DNA of 55,831 nt from DASYAE01 sp036501535 (GCA_036501535.1 DASYAE010000185.1:1-55831); one strand, 5' to 3'; positions 46,406 to 54,943 are shown, counted from the first letter of the stretch. Translations and numbers: made by a program. Notes: a model not told the origin generated them from the sequence alone.

Positions 46406-46840
46406 GTGTCTATCACCAAGGCTGCGTCTCCCACCAAGGCTCTGTCCTATGCGCGGCGTCTGCACACGACGCCTGCACGGCTCCGTACCGCGCTGCGCTC
46501 CGGCGTCGTCGGTGCTGTGGCCGCCGCGCCTCTGATCGCCGCCTCCGCGGCCATGGCCTCGTCGAACCACGACTACACCGGCGAGGACTCGGGGCAGGGC
46601 CTGACGGTGCTTCAGACCATCGGCATCTTCGTGTGCATCCCGCTCGGCCTGTTCCTCCTGATCGCCTTCCTGGTGTGCCTGCCGGGCTGGATGAGGGGTG
46701 ACCGCAACCGGCGCGAGGTCGGCTGGGTCGGAGCGGCCCCGGCCACCGCCGCGGCGGGCGCCGGCGGCGCCGGCCCGGACCAGGGCGGCGACCCGGCGGC
46801 CAAGGAGACCGGAACGGGTGGCGCCAGTGGTACCTGGTGA
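46406..46840 (+). CDS. Small membrane protein, unknown function
   Basis: Encodes 144 aa. A basic N-terminus and hydrophobic stretch (SGVVGAVAAAPLIAASAAMA) that may be a signal or first span, the short outer sequence SSNHDYTGEDSGQGLTV, then a firm span (TIGIFVCIPLGLFLLIAFLVCLPGWM) and a Gly/Ala-rich cytoplasmic tail. The next gene starts inside its last 23 bp with its own ribosome site (AAGGAG), so the two are coupled. The pair is probably functionally linked; function unknown. Confidence 0.7.
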   Translation: MSITKAASPTKALSYARRLHTTPARLRTALRSGVVGAVAAAPLIAASAAMASSNHDYTGEDSGQGLTVLQTIGIFVCIPLGLFLLIAFLVCLPGWMRGDRNRREVGWVGAAPATAAAGAGGAGPDQGGDPAAKETGTGGASGTW

Positions 46841-47216
46841 CGGCGGCCACCAGCTCGGGGGAGCCGCCGCGCTGATCGAGTCGGCGCAGATCAGCCGGGC
46901 GCTGAACACCGCCAAACGGCGGACGGGGCTGCACTGGGCCGTGTTCGTCGGCAGCCTCGGCGCCGACGCGCGCACCGAGGCGGAGGCCCGGCACGCGCAG
47001 CTCGGCCCGGTCGCCGGGAAGGCCGTGCTGATCGCGGTGGACCCGGCTGCGCGCCGGCTGGAGATCGTCACTGGCGAGACTGCGCGCAAGGTGCTCGACG
47101 ACCGCTCCTGCGCCCTGGCCGCGGCCTCGATGGCGAGCACGTTCGCGGTGCGCGACCTCGACGGCGGGATCGCCCGCGGCATCCTGGCCATGGTGGAGCA
47201 CGTGCAGCGCAGCTGA
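46818..47216 (+). CDS. DUF5130-like (TPM-type) protein
   Basis: Encodes 132 aa from a GTG at 46818. Sequence includes IESAQISRALNTAKRRTGLHWAVFVGSL, GKAVLIAVDPAARRLEIVTGETARKVLDDRSCALAAASM and ends with GGIARGILAMVEHVQRS. The pattern of a Rossmann-like alpha/beta domain resembles DUF5130/TPM proteins of actinobacteria. No catalytic residues are assigned. Confidence 0.75.
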   Translation: MAPVVPGDGGHQLGGAAALIESAQISRALNTAKRRTGLHWAVFVGSLGADARTEAEARHAQLGPVAGKAVLIAVDPAARRLEIVTGETARKVLDDRSCALAAASMASTFAVRDLDGGIARGILAMVEHVQRS

Positions 47217-47284
47217 GCCGGAGCCGGCAGATGAACTAACCCCTTAAGGGCGCCCCGGTGAGCCGGATCACACTGGCGCTCAGG

Positions 47285-47298
47285 TTACCGGCCAGTAA
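47285..47298. promoter_or_regulatory. Near-palindrome upstream of meaA, possible TetR-type operator
   Basis: TTACCGGCCAGTAA is symmetric at 12 of 14 positions and lies 66 bp before the start of meaA. Sites of this form are typical of TetR-family regulators of acyl-CoA genes; the regulator is not in the window. Confidence 0.5.
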
Positions 47299-47363
47299 AC
47301 TCTCGAAAGAGGCGTCGACCACACACCGTGGCGGCGACGATCACGTAGAGGACGGCGGCGACC

Positions 47364-49343
47364 GTGGCAGACGAGCGAACCACCGACCGACCCTGGGTCA
47401 TGCGCACCTACGCCGGGCACTCCACGCCGGCAGAGTCGAACGAGCTGTATCGCAGGAATCTGGCCAAGGGGCAGACCGGCCTCTCGGTCGCTTTCGACCT
47501 GCCCACCCAGACCGGCTACGACCCCGACGCGCCGCTGGCCATCGGAGAGGTGGGCAAGGTCGGCGTCCCGATCTCGCACCGCGGCGACATGGCCGCGCTG
47601 TTCGACGGGATCCCGCTGGCCACCATGAACACCTCGATGACCATCAACGCCACCGCCATGTGGCTTCTGGCGCTCTATCAGGTCACCGCGGAGGCCCAGG
47701 GCGCCGACGTCGCCGCACTCGCCGGGACGACGCAGAACGACATCATCAAGGAATACCTCTCCCGCGGTACGTATGTCTTTCCGCCCGAGCCGTCGCTGCG
47801 CCTTACCACCGACCTGATCGCTTACGCGGTCACCGCACTGCCCAAGTGGAACCCGATCAACGTCTGCAGCTACCACCTGCAGGAGGCCGGCGCTGAACCG
47901 GTCCAGGAGATCGCCTACGCGCTCTCCACGGCCATCGCAGTGCTCGACGCTGTGCGCGACGGCGGCCAGGTGCCGGCCGAGCGCTTCGACCAGGTCGTCG
48001 AGCGGGTCTCGTTCTTCGTCAACGCCGGCGTGCGGTTCGTCGAAGAGCTCTGCAAGATGCGCGCCTTCACCCGGCTGTGGGACCGGATCGCGCTCGAGCG
48101 CTACGGCGTGGCCGACCCGCGCAAGCGCCGCTTCCGCTACGGCGTGCAGGTCAACTCGCTGGGCCTGACCGAGGCCCAGCCGGAGAACAACGTCGTGCGG
48201 ATCGTGCTGGAGATGCTCGCGGTGACCCTCTCCAAGGACGCCCGCGCCCGCGCGGTCCAGCTGCCCGCCTGGAACGAGGCGCTCGGCCTGCCGCGGCCGT
48301 GGGACCAGCAGTGGTCGCTGCGCGCGCAGCAGGTGCTGGCCTACGAGTCGGACCTGCTCGAGTACGGCGACCTGTTCGCCGGCTCGCACGTGGTCGAGCA
48401 GGAGACCGAGCGGCTGGTGCGCGGCGCCGAGGCGGAGCTGGAGCGGATCGCGCAGCTCGGCGGCGCGGTCGCCGCGGTCGAGTCCGGCTACCTGAAGTCG
48501 CAGCTGGTCGCGGCGCACGCGGCGCGCCGGGCCCGGATCGAGTCCGGCGAGCAGACCGTGGTCGGGGTGAACCGGTTCACCGAGACCGAGCCGAACCCGC
48601 TGACCGAGAACCTCGAGACGGCCATCCAGACGGTCGATCAGGGCGTCGAGAAGCACGCGGTCGAGGCGCTGGCCCAATGGCGCGCACAGCGGGACGCAGA
48701 CGCCGTGGCGGCCGCTCTGGCCGCGTTGCGTAAGGCGGCCGCCGACCCCGCGGTGAACCTGATGCCTGCGACGCTCGACTGCGCGCGGGCCGGGGTGACC
48801 ACGGGGGAGTGGGCCGGGACGCTGCGCGCCGTCTTCGGCGAGTACCGGGCACCCACCGGAGTGGGAGCCGCGGCGCCGGCGGCCGAGGCGACCGGCGACC
48901 TCGCGACGCTGCGCGCCTACGTGCGCAAGACCGGCGAGGAGCGCGGGCGCCGGCTGCGCATGCTGGTCGGCAAGCCGGGGCTGGACGGGCACTCCAACGG
49001 CGCCGAGCAGATCGCGGTGCGCGCCCGGGACGCCGGATTCGAGGTCGTCTACCAGGGTATCCGGCTGACCCCGGAGCAGATCGCGGCGGCCGCGGTAGCC
49101 GAGGACGTGCACTGCGTCGGGCTGTCCGTGCTGTCCGGCTCACACCTGCTGCTGGTGCCCGAAGTGCTGCGCCGGCTGCGCGCGGCGGGCGCCGGGGACG
49201 TGCCGGTGGTGGTCGGCGGCATCATCCCGGACGCCGACGCCAGGGCTCTGAAGCAGGAGGGCGTGGCCGAGGTCTTCACCCCGAAGAACTATGACATCAC
49301 CGGTGTGATCAGCCGGATCGTCGACGTGATCCGCGCTGCCTGA
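47364..49343 (+). CDS. meaA: Ethylmalonyl-CoA mutase-type MeaA (B12-dependent mutase)
   Basis: Encodes 659 aa. The mutase domain opens RPWVMRTYAGHSTPAESNELYRRNLAKGQTGLSVAFDLPTQTGYD (in pieces) and includes GTTQNDIIKEYLSRGTYVFPPEPSLRL. The C-terminal cobalamin domain has the base-off motif GLDGHSNGAEQI (D-x-H-x-x-G) near residue 540 and the GLSVLSGSHLLLVPEVL and GGIIPDAD pieces. Single-chain, shorter than methylmalonyl-CoA mutase. In streptomycetes MeaA converts ethylmalonyl-CoA to methylsuccinyl-CoA in acetyl-CoA assimilation and supplies polyketide precursors. The usual neighbour ccr is not seen here. Confidence 0.92.
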   Translation: MADERTTDRPWVMRTYAGHSTPAESNELYRRNLAKGQTGLSVAFDLPTQTGYDPDAPLAIGEVGKVGVPISHRGDMAALFDGIPLATMNTSMTINATAMWLLALYQVTAEAQGADVAALAGTTQNDIIKEYLSRGTYVFPPEPSLRLTTDLIAYAVTALPKWNPINVCSYHLQEAGAEPVQEIAYALSTAIAVLDAVRDGGQVPAERFDQVVERVSFFVNAGVRFVEELCKMRAFTRLWDRIALERYGVADPRKRRFRYGVQVNSLGLTEAQPENNVVRIVLEMLAVTLSKDARARAVQLPAWNEALGLPRPWDQQWSLRAQQVLAYESDLLEYGDLFAGSHVVEQETERLVRGAEAELERIAQLGGAVAAVESGYLKSQLVAAHAARRARIESGEQTVVGVNRFTETEPNPLTENLETAIQTVDQGVEKHAVEALAQWRAQRDADAVAAALAALRKAAADPAVNLMPATLDCARAGVTTGEWAGTLRAVFGEYRAPTGVGAAAPAAEATGDLATLRAYVRKTGEERGRRLRMLVGKPGLDGHSNGAEQIAVRARDAGFEVVYQGIRLTPEQIAAAAVAEDVHCVGLSVLSGSHLLLVPEVLRRLRAAGAGDVPVVVGGIIPDADARALKQEGVAEVFTPKNYDITGVISRIVDVIRAA

Positions 49344-49399
49344 ATACGCGCTGCCTGAGTCAGCGCTATTCAACAGACCGCAGCGGGTGCGCACGCGGG

Positions 49400-49442
49400 C
49401 GGGCCGGCCCGCCGGGGTGTACCCCTCCGGCGGACCGGCCCG
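49400..49442. terminator. Bidirectional hairpin terminator between meaA and the next gene
   Basis: 16-bp stem with one mismatch (arms start CGGGCCGG and end CCGGCCCG), 11-nt loop GGTGTACCCCT. It lies between the convergent stops of meaA and the 110-aa gene. Confidence 0.8.
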
Positions 49443-49483
49443 CAGCGGGCGCCGATCGGATCAGCGCCCGGTGATCCGGTGGT

Positions 49484-49816
49484 TCAGGCGGACGCGGCCT
49501 TGGCCGGCGCGTCGGCCGCGGCGGCCTCGTCCGGGATGTCGTGCTCCTTGATAAACTCGTCGCCGAGCACCTCGTGCGCGGCGTGCAGGTGGTCGAGGTC
49601 CACCTCGCCGTGCTCGGCCGCGTGGCCGTCGAGGGCGGCCAGGATCCGGTCGACCGGGCCGTGCGTGCCGCTCAGCCGCTGCTCCGCGTAGACGGCGATG
49701 CCGAGCTTCATGAAGAGCTTGGCGCCTTTGCGGTGCGTCTCGTATTCCTCGATCGAGTGCTCGGTCGCCTCGATCGCGTTCTCGGTCACTTGAAGGGCGT
49801 ACTTGATGAAGCTCAT
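49484..49816 (-). CDS. Small acidic protein, unknown function
   Basis: Encodes 110 aa with a good ribosome site (AGGGA 7 nt before the ATG). Sequence is helical and His/Glu-rich: MSFIKYALQVTENAIEATEHSIEEYETHRKG, then AVYAEQRLSGTHGPVDRILAALDGHAAEHGEVDLDHLH and an Ala-rich tail. No family is recognised. It is transcribed alone, divergent from nothing nearby. Confidence 0.65.
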   Translation of the reverse strand: MSFIKYALQVTENAIEATEHSIEEYETHRKGAKLFMKLGIAVYAEQRLSGTHGPVDRILAALDGHAAEHGEVDLDHLHAAHEVLGDEFIKEHDIPDEAAAADAPAKAASA

Positions 49817-50023
49817 GGCAGTTCCCTCACGTCCAACTGGGAGGCGAGGCGGTTCATGTTCACCGTCCCCCCGGATAACGAAGCATCAGCGGCGACCTTA
49901 CCGCCAAAACTGTGAAGCCGCGTCAGCTCTGCCCGGACTGTGATCCAACCGGCCCGCTTCGCCGGGAACCTCCCGTTTCGCAGAGTCCGGATCCGATCAC
50001 CGCACCGGCGCGTCGGCCTAAAC

Positions 50024-50042
50024 CCCGGCGCGGCGCGCCGGG
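50024..50042 (-). terminator. Short hairpin after the ABC permease
   Basis: CCCGGCGCG-G-CGCGCCGGG, starting 2 nt after the permease stop on the minus strand. The loop is very tight, so strength is uncertain. Confidence 0.35.
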
Positions 50043-50044
50043 TG

Positions 50045-50875
50045 TCAGTGCTCGTCCTGGCCGCGCCAGCCGAACGTGCGCACCGAGAGCGCCAGCGCGC
50101 CGATCAGCCACGCGGCCAACACGATCAGGGTCATCGGGTGCTCCCAGCTGCCGGCCGGCTCCAGGGTCTTGAAGTCGTCCGGCAGGAAGGCCGAGCGGAT
50201 CCCCTGGCACAGCCACTTGAGCGGGAACACCGCGCCGATGTCGAGCAGGAACCGGGGCAGCTGGGTGACCGGGAAGAAGACCCCTGAGATGAACTGCAGC
50301 ACGATCAGCGGGGTGACCACCACCGCCGAGGCCGAGCGGCCGTTGCGCAGCACCCCGCCGACCGCGACCCCCAGCACCGCGCAGGTCGCCAGGCCCAGCA
50401 GGAACACCCAGACCAGGGTGAACCAGTGCCAGGGGTCCGACGGCACGTGCAGGTGGAAGAAGAGGGCGGCCACCGCGATCATCAGCGCGGTCTGCGCGAC
50501 GCCCTGCACCAGCACCGAGCCGATCTTGCCGACGAAGTACGCCATCGGCGGCATCGGCATCCCGCGCAGCCGCTTGATGATGTTGTTGTCCCGGTCCAGC
50601 GCGATCCCGATGGCCACGCTCTGGAAGCCGACCGTCATCATGCCGGTCGCGGTGAGGCTGGCCGCGTAGTACTGCTGGTAGCGCACGTCGGTGTGCGGGA
50701 TCGTGCCGGGGAACACCGACCCGAAGATGGCCAGCATGATCAGCGGGTAGGCGAAGCCGAAGACCACCTGCTCCGGGACGCGCCGGTAGATGGTCAGCTC
50801 CATCCCGATGCGCGAGATGCCCAGGTCGAGCATCGAGGGCAGCTTCCCCTGCCGCTGTGCGGTGCCGCTGCTCAT
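50045..50875 (-). CDS. ABC-2 type transporter permease
   Basis: Encodes 276 aa. Six hydrophobic spans (VFGFAYPLIMLAIFGSVFPG; YFVGKIGSVLVQGVAQTALMIAVAALF; FTLVWVFLLGLATCAVLGVAVGGVL; SAVVVTPLIVLQFISGVFFPV; terminal LIVLAAWLIGALAL) and the ABC-2 signature region IIKRLRGMPMPPMAYFVGKI and GVFFPVTQLPRFL. DrrB-like exporter half. The ATG overlaps the ATPase stop by 4 nt (ATGA), so the pair is coupled. Substrate, likely a drug or lipid, unknown. Confidence 0.92.
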   Translation of the reverse strand: MSSGTAQRQGKLPSMLDLGISRIGMELTIYRRVPEQVVFGFAYPLIMLAIFGSVFPGTIPHTDVRYQQYYAASLTATGMMTVGFQSVAIGIALDRDNNIIKRLRGMPMPPMAYFVGKIGSVLVQGVAQTALMIAVAALFFHLHVPSDPWHWFTLVWVFLLGLATCAVLGVAVGGVLRNGRSASAVVVTPLIVLQFISGVFFPVTQLPRFLLDIGAVFPLKWLCQGIRSAFLPDDFKTLEPAGSWEHPMTLIVLAAWLIGALALSVRTFGWRGQDEH

Positions 50876-51750
50876 GCCCCGTCCCCCTCGCGTGTGAGCT
50901 CCAGGTAGATGTCCTCGAGCGTGGGCGGCTGCACCCGCAGCCCCGGCACCTCGCCGCCGTAGCGGGCCGCGAGTTCGACCACGAGCTTGGTCGGCGCCGC
51001 GGTGGTCTCGGTCCGCTCGCCCTCGTCCGGATCGGTCCAGCCGACCCGCACCAGCGCGCGGTCCCGGCCGCCGAGCTCGGCCGGGGTGCCCAGCGCGACC
51101 ACCCGGCCCTTGGCCACGACAGCGACCCGGTCCGCCAGCCGTTCGGCCTCTTCCAAGTAGTGCGTGGTCAGCAGGATCGTCGTGCCGGCGGCCTTGAGCT
51201 GGTGGATCAGCTCCCAGAACTGCCGCCGGGCGCTGGGGTCGAAGCCGGTGGTCGGCTCGTCCAGGAAGAGCAGCTCGGGCCGGCCGATGATGGCCAGCGC
51301 CACGTCCATCCGGCGGCGCTGGCCACCGGACAGCCTGGTCATCCGGCTGCCCCGCTTCTCGCCGAGGCCGACCAGCTCGATCACCTCGTCCACCGGCCGC
51401 GGCGCCGGGAAGTAGCCGGCGAAGTGCCGCAGCAGCTCGTCCACGGTCAGCTCGTAGATGTCCCGGGACTCCTGCATCACGATCCCGATCCGGGCCCGCC
51501 AGCGCCGGTCCGCGGTCGCCGGGTCCTCGCCCAGAACCCTGATCTCGCCGGCGTCGGCCGGCCGGTAGCCCTCGAGGATCTCGGTCGTGGTGGTCTTGCC
51601 CGCGCCGTTCGGGCCGAGCAGGGCGAAGGTCTCCCCGGTCCGCACCTCCAGGTCGAGCCCGTCCACCGCGGTAACGTCCTGATATCGCTTGGCCAGCCCG
51701 CGCACCAGGATGGCCGGTTCCGCCGCCCGGGCGGAGTCGATGTCGGTCAC
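50872..51750 (-). CDS. ABC transporter ATP-binding protein (DrrA-like)
   Basis: Encodes 292 aa from the GTG at 51750 (VTDIDSARAAEP); a longer frame to 51819 is possible. Walker A GPNGAGKTTTTEIL, signature LSGGQRRRMDVAL, Walker B ELLFLDEPTTGFDPS and the H-loop TTHYLEEAERLADR. C-terminal domain as in DrrA-type exporters (LEDIYLELTRE). No ribosome site is seen. Partner of the permease. Confidence 0.92.
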   Translation of the reverse strand: MTDIDSARAAEPAILVRGLAKRYQDVTAVDGLDLEVRTGETFALLGPNGAGKTTTTEILEGYRPADAGEIRVLGEDPATADRRWRARIGIVMQESRDIYELTVDELLRHFAGYFPAPRPVDEVIELVGLGEKRGSRMTRLSGGQRRRMDVALAIIGRPELLFLDEPTTGFDPSARRQFWELIHQLKAAGTTILLTTHYLEEAERLADRVAVVAKGRVVALGTPAELGGRDRALVRVGWTDPDEGERTETTAAPTKLVVELAARYGGEVPGLRVQPPTLEDIYLELTREGDGA

Positions 51751-51974
51751 GCCGACGAGTTTCGCAGAGCGCGGGGACAAGCGCCCGTGATTGACGCGAT
51801 CCTGCCGCGCGGGCATCATGATCCGCGGCGTGGCCTACGCCGCACCTCCACCGGCCGCCCCCAGCGCGGCCCGTCACGGAGGCAAAGGGACTGCCGTCTC
51901 AGGTCGCTGTCACGGCCCGGCCGTCCCGGGCGCAGTCGCCGGGGGACCGCCGCTCGGGGCGTGTGGAAGGCCTG

Positions 51975-53057
51975 ATGACAGCGAACCGGAACCTCAAACG
52001 CCGCGTGCGCTCCCGCGCCGCCAAGACCGGCGAGTCGTACACCACCGCGCTGCGGCACGTCCGCGCCGCCCACGAACGTATCAGGCCCTTCCGTCCCGAC
52101 CCGATGGGAGAAGCCATGCCGGAACCGAAGCGGGTGCGCCTGGCAGTCGCGCAGACCGCACTCAACGAAGACCCCGCCGACACGGAAGCGCTGCGCAGCG
52201 CAGGACAGGACGTGCGCCGCCTGATGCGCGAGGCGCGTGACGCCGGCGCGAAGGTCGTGCAGTTCCCGGAGGGCGCGATCTGCTCTCCGGGCAAGCGCAT
52301 CATGTCCGCCGACGGCCCCGCCAGGATCGGCCCGGCGGACTGGAACCGGTGCGCATGGGACGTGCTGCGCGAGGAACTGGCGGCGGTGGCCGAGCTGTCC
52401 GGGCAGCTGGGACTGTGGACCATGCTGGGCTCGGTGCACCGGCTCACCGCGCCGAATCGGCCGCACAACAGCCTGTACGTGATCTCCGATCGCGGGCGCG
52501 TGGCGAACCGCTACGACGAGCGCATGCTCTCGAACACGAAGATCTCTCACATGTACGCGCCCGGCTCGGCGCCGCTCGTCTTCGAGGCGGCCGGCGTCCG
52601 CTTCGGCTGCCTGCTCGGCATGGAGGTGCACTTCCCGGAGCTGTTCGCCGAATACGAGCGACTCGACGTCGACTGCGTGCTGTTCAGCTCGACCGGCGCC
52701 GGCTCGCCCGGCCAGGAGGGCGGCTTCGCCCTCGAGGCGCGCGGCCACGCGGCGGCGAACAGCTACTGGGTCGGCTACTCCGTGCTCGGATATCAGGCCT
52801 CAGCCGGGCAGGTCGAGCAGGCCGAGTCGGCCGCCCCAGCCGAGCCGGCCGGGGTGATCGGGCCGTCCGGGCAGTGGATCGCCCGGTGCCCCGCGGACGG
52901 CACGCCGTCGCTCGTCATCGCAGACATCGATGACAGCGCGGCGAGCGTCGAGGTCCCGGTGCTCCGGGCCCGACCGTGGCGCCGCACGGCCCGCTCAGGG
53001 ATCTACGACCCGCACTTCGTGAGCGACCCGCGCAGCGAGGACCGCAGCGTCTTCTGA
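51975..53057 (+). CDS. Nitrilase-superfamily protein lacking catalytic Lys and Cys, with N-terminal TGESY module
   Basis: Encodes 360 aa from the ATG at 51975 (an ATG at 52116 after GGGAGAA would give the bare domain). Residues 4-36 (NLKRRVRSRAAKTGESYTTALRHVRAA) form a basic helical module that recurs at the N-terminus of unrelated actinobacterial proteins, from memory. The carbon-nitrogen hydrolase fold follows: the Glu is kept in VVQFPEGAICS, but the Lys position reads YDERML (Glu for Lys) and the Cys position reads RFGCLLGMEVHFPE (Gly where ICYD-type Cys stands; a Cys is three residues earlier). So normal amidase activity is doubtful. It may be a binding protein or use a shifted Cys. It diverges from the ABC genes. 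Confidence 0.75.
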   Translation: MTANRNLKRRVRSRAAKTGESYTTALRHVRAAHERIRPFRPDPMGEAMPEPKRVRLAVAQTALNEDPADTEALRSAGQDVRRLMREARDAGAKVVQFPEGAICSPGKRIMSADGPARIGPADWNRCAWDVLREELAAVAELSGQLGLWTMLGSVHRLTAPNRPHNSLYVISDRGRVANRYDERMLSNTKISHMYAPGSAPLVFEAAGVRFGCLLGMEVHFPELFAEYERLDVDCVLFSSTGAGSPGQEGGFALEARGHAAANSYWVGYSVLGYQASAGQVEQAESAAPAEPAGVIGPSGQWIARCPADGTPSLVIADIDDSAASVEVPVLRARPWRRTARSGIYDPHFVSDPRSEDRSVF

Positions 53058-53165
53058 GCCCTGAGCCCCTGACACCGAACCCGCGGCTGTACGCGGCCTC
53101 GTCCCGACGCAACCTATTCGACCCCTGATCCGTCTTAGGGCTGAGAAGGGGCTCCCGCGAAGGAC

Positions 53166-54218
53166 GTGGTGCCGGTCGTGACGTTCCCGGTGATGGACAA
53201 GGCCGAGCGCCGGGCGCTCATCGAGCGCCCGGCGCGAAGGCGGCGGTGGCGCCGGATCGCCGAGTGTTATGCCGTCGGCTTGGCGCTCGGTCCGATCGTC
53301 TCGGCGATGGTGAACCACGGACACCTGCACCTCGCCTCGGGACCTGAGGCCGCCCTCGTCACCGCCCTGATCGCGATTCTCGCCTTCTGCGCGATCGAGG
53401 GCGGCGGCTACGGCGACAAGAGGGCGGCAGTGGTGCGCGCAGTCGTCATCGTGCTGTTCGGCAGCGCCCTCTTCGTGCTCCCCCGCAGTGCAACACTCGT
53501 CGCCATCGGCTCGCCGTTCTCGTGGACCATATATGTGCGCTGGTTGATCTGCGCCGTCCCCTACCCGCTCGTCGCCGACCTCTTACGCCCCGGCGGCCGC
53601 CGCTCCGGCCGAATCACGCCGCTGGTCGGGCTGATCTGTCTAGCGCTCGCCTGGCCGCTCCTGATGACCGGGATGATCGATGCGGCGGCGGCGCAGACGC
53701 GCGCGGCACTCGGTGCGCCGGACGCGATGCTGCTCTTCGTCGATCCGCCCGCGCCCGAGTCGATCAACGCGGCCAGCTACACGAAGGGCACACTGCTGCT
53801 GGAGTACGGTTCCGAGCCGCTGACCAATGTGCCGGAGTACGACCGAGCTTTCGACGACCTCGACATGGTCGTCTTCCCAGCACGGGCGGCCACGCCGTGC
53901 TCCTCGATCGACATGGCCTTAGCCAACGTACACATCGCGAACCCGACATCATCGGGTCAATCGTGCACACAGCTCGCACCCGACCTGTGGCAGGACACCG
54001 GCCTGACAGGCGACTCGCCCATCGAGATCGAGAAATACGCCGCCTGCTACGTCACCCTCATCCTCGACGGTGTTTCGCACGAAGCGATCAGCCCCGCGAG
54101 CCTGCCCGCCCTCTTCCGCGCAATCCACCGAGCGGACGACGCAGAGCTGGCAGCCCTCGGCGAGGCGGACGTCGCTCTCGTATCCGGCTCAGAACAGCAG
54201 AACCCTGCGGCCCAATAG
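53166..54218 (+). CDS. Membrane protein of unknown function, two TTA codons
   Basis: Encodes about 350 aa; GTG at 53166 (others at 53169 and 53178) follows GAAGG. Residues 1-190 carry about four to five hydrophobic stretches (AECYAVGLALGPIVSAM; ALVTALIAILAFCAIE; AVVRAVVIVLFGSALFVL; LVGLICLALAWPLLMTGMI). Residues 195-350 form a soluble extracellular-looking domain with four Cys (TPCSSID, SSGQSCTQLA, KYAACYVT). No family is recognised. Codons 140 (53583) and another near 53910 are TTA. GC is lower than in neighbouring genes, which suggests transfer. Confidence 0.65.
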   Translation: MVPVVTFPVMDKAERRALIERPARRRRWRRIAECYAVGLALGPIVSAMVNHGHLHLASGPEAALVTALIAILAFCAIEGGGYGDKRAAVVRAVVIVLFGSALFVLPRSATLVAIGSPFSWTIYVRWLICAVPYPLVADLLRPGGRRSGRITPLVGLICLALAWPLLMTGMIDAAAAQTRAALGAPDAMLLFVDPPAPESINAASYTKGTLLLEYGSEPLTNVPEYDRAFDDLDMVVFPARAATPCSSIDMALANVHIANPTSSGQSCTQLAPDLWQDTGLTGDSPIEIEKYAACYVTLILDGVSHEAISPASLPALFRAIHRADDAELAALGEADVALVSGSEQQNPAAQ

Positions 54219-54266
54219 CGGGATCGACCCTCGGCTTTGGGAAGAGCGACGGCTCATGCTGGTTAC

Positions 54267-54524
54267 ATGAGTGGTCGGAGGCTTGACCGGATGAGGCGAT
54301 GGTTCGCGGATCGCAATCCCCTGCTGACCCTCCCGCCACTCGTCCTGATCCTGGCAGCGGTGATCCTTCTGCTGTCCTGGCTGATGAGCCTGATCCTCGG
54401 GGCACCTGGCGTGAACATCAGCGCCGCACTCGGCGGCGCGGTCGGATCGGCCGTGGCTGTCCTGACGATCCTTCTGGTGGACCGCAGGCGACGCAGGCGG
54501 GCATCGCGGTCGCAGCGACACTGA
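54267..54524 (+). CDS. Small basic membrane protein
   Basis: Encodes 85 aa from the ATG at 54267 (longer frame from 54237). Two hydrophobic segments (LTLPPLVLILAAVILLLSWLMSLIL; ISAALGGAVGSAVAVLTILLV) flanked by a basic start and a strongly basic end (DRRRRRRASRSQRH). No ribosome site is clear. Unknown function; it lies just outside the nucS remnant. Confidence 0.55.
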   Translation: MSGRRLDRMRRWFADRNPLLTLPPLVLILAAVILLLSWLMSLILGAPGVNISAALGGAVGSAVAVLTILLVDRRRRRRASRSQRH

Positions 54525-54595
54525 CAGCCGTCCAGTAGGGCCGCTCGCCGGCACCGGATTCGGAGCGGCTCGACGTCCTGGGGGAGAAGCCGGAG

Positions 54596-54943
54596 TCAGA
54601 AGAGCTGGCCTTGACCCGCCGTCTTTCTTACCCGGACGCCGCCCTCGACAACGGTCGCCTCGAATTGCAGCCTGTCGTTCCCGCGCATGACCTCGTAATC
54701 AAGGACCGTACATGTGATCCCGCGGTCCGCGGCCAGGACCCGCGCCTGCGGCTTGATCTCCTGCGCGGCGAATATCCCGCGCACCGGGGCGAGCAGCGGG
54801 TCCCGATTCAGCAGGTCCAGATAGCGCGTGAGCTGTTCGACGCCGTCCGTGTTCACGAAGGTACCGGTAGATGGTACAATGTGGACATAAGGGACTTTAC
54901 ACCCAATGAGCACAATCACCTCACCGGTAATCGCGGGGATCAA
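54596..54943 (-). pseudogene. nucS: 3' fragment of nucS (mismatch-specific endonuclease), N-terminal part missing
   Basis: Minus-strand frame of 115 codons. From DGVEQLTRYLDLLNRD (54847 leftward) through APVRGIFAAQEIKPQARVLAADRGI and VLDYEVMRG it matches the C-terminal third of actinobacterial NucS almost word for word. The 32 residues before it (MIPAITGEV ... TGTFVNT) are unrelated and lie in the antisense of a recombinase gene. The full protein is about 220-230 aa; the missing part contains the DNA-binding domain and the catalytic Asp and Glu-x-Lys (EIKRRGEI sits directly before DGVEQ in NucS). The tail is about 20 residues longer than in M. tuberculosis and ends QLF, a possible clamp-binding end. 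I read this as a gene split by insertion. Confidence 0.85.
54852..54880 (+). promoter_or_regulatory. Predicted recombinase promoter at the junction
   Basis: TTCACG at 54852-54857, 17-bp spacer, TACAAT at 54875-54880. The -35 lies within a few bases of the presumed crossover; the -10 lies in the element. Followed by AAGGGA and the ATG at 54906. Confidence 0.5.

Noticed and set aside
54596..54943. nucS fragment read as a normal small gene
   Set aside because: The start region is antisense to the recombinase and unrelated to NucS, and the catalytic residues are missing; a split gene explains it better.
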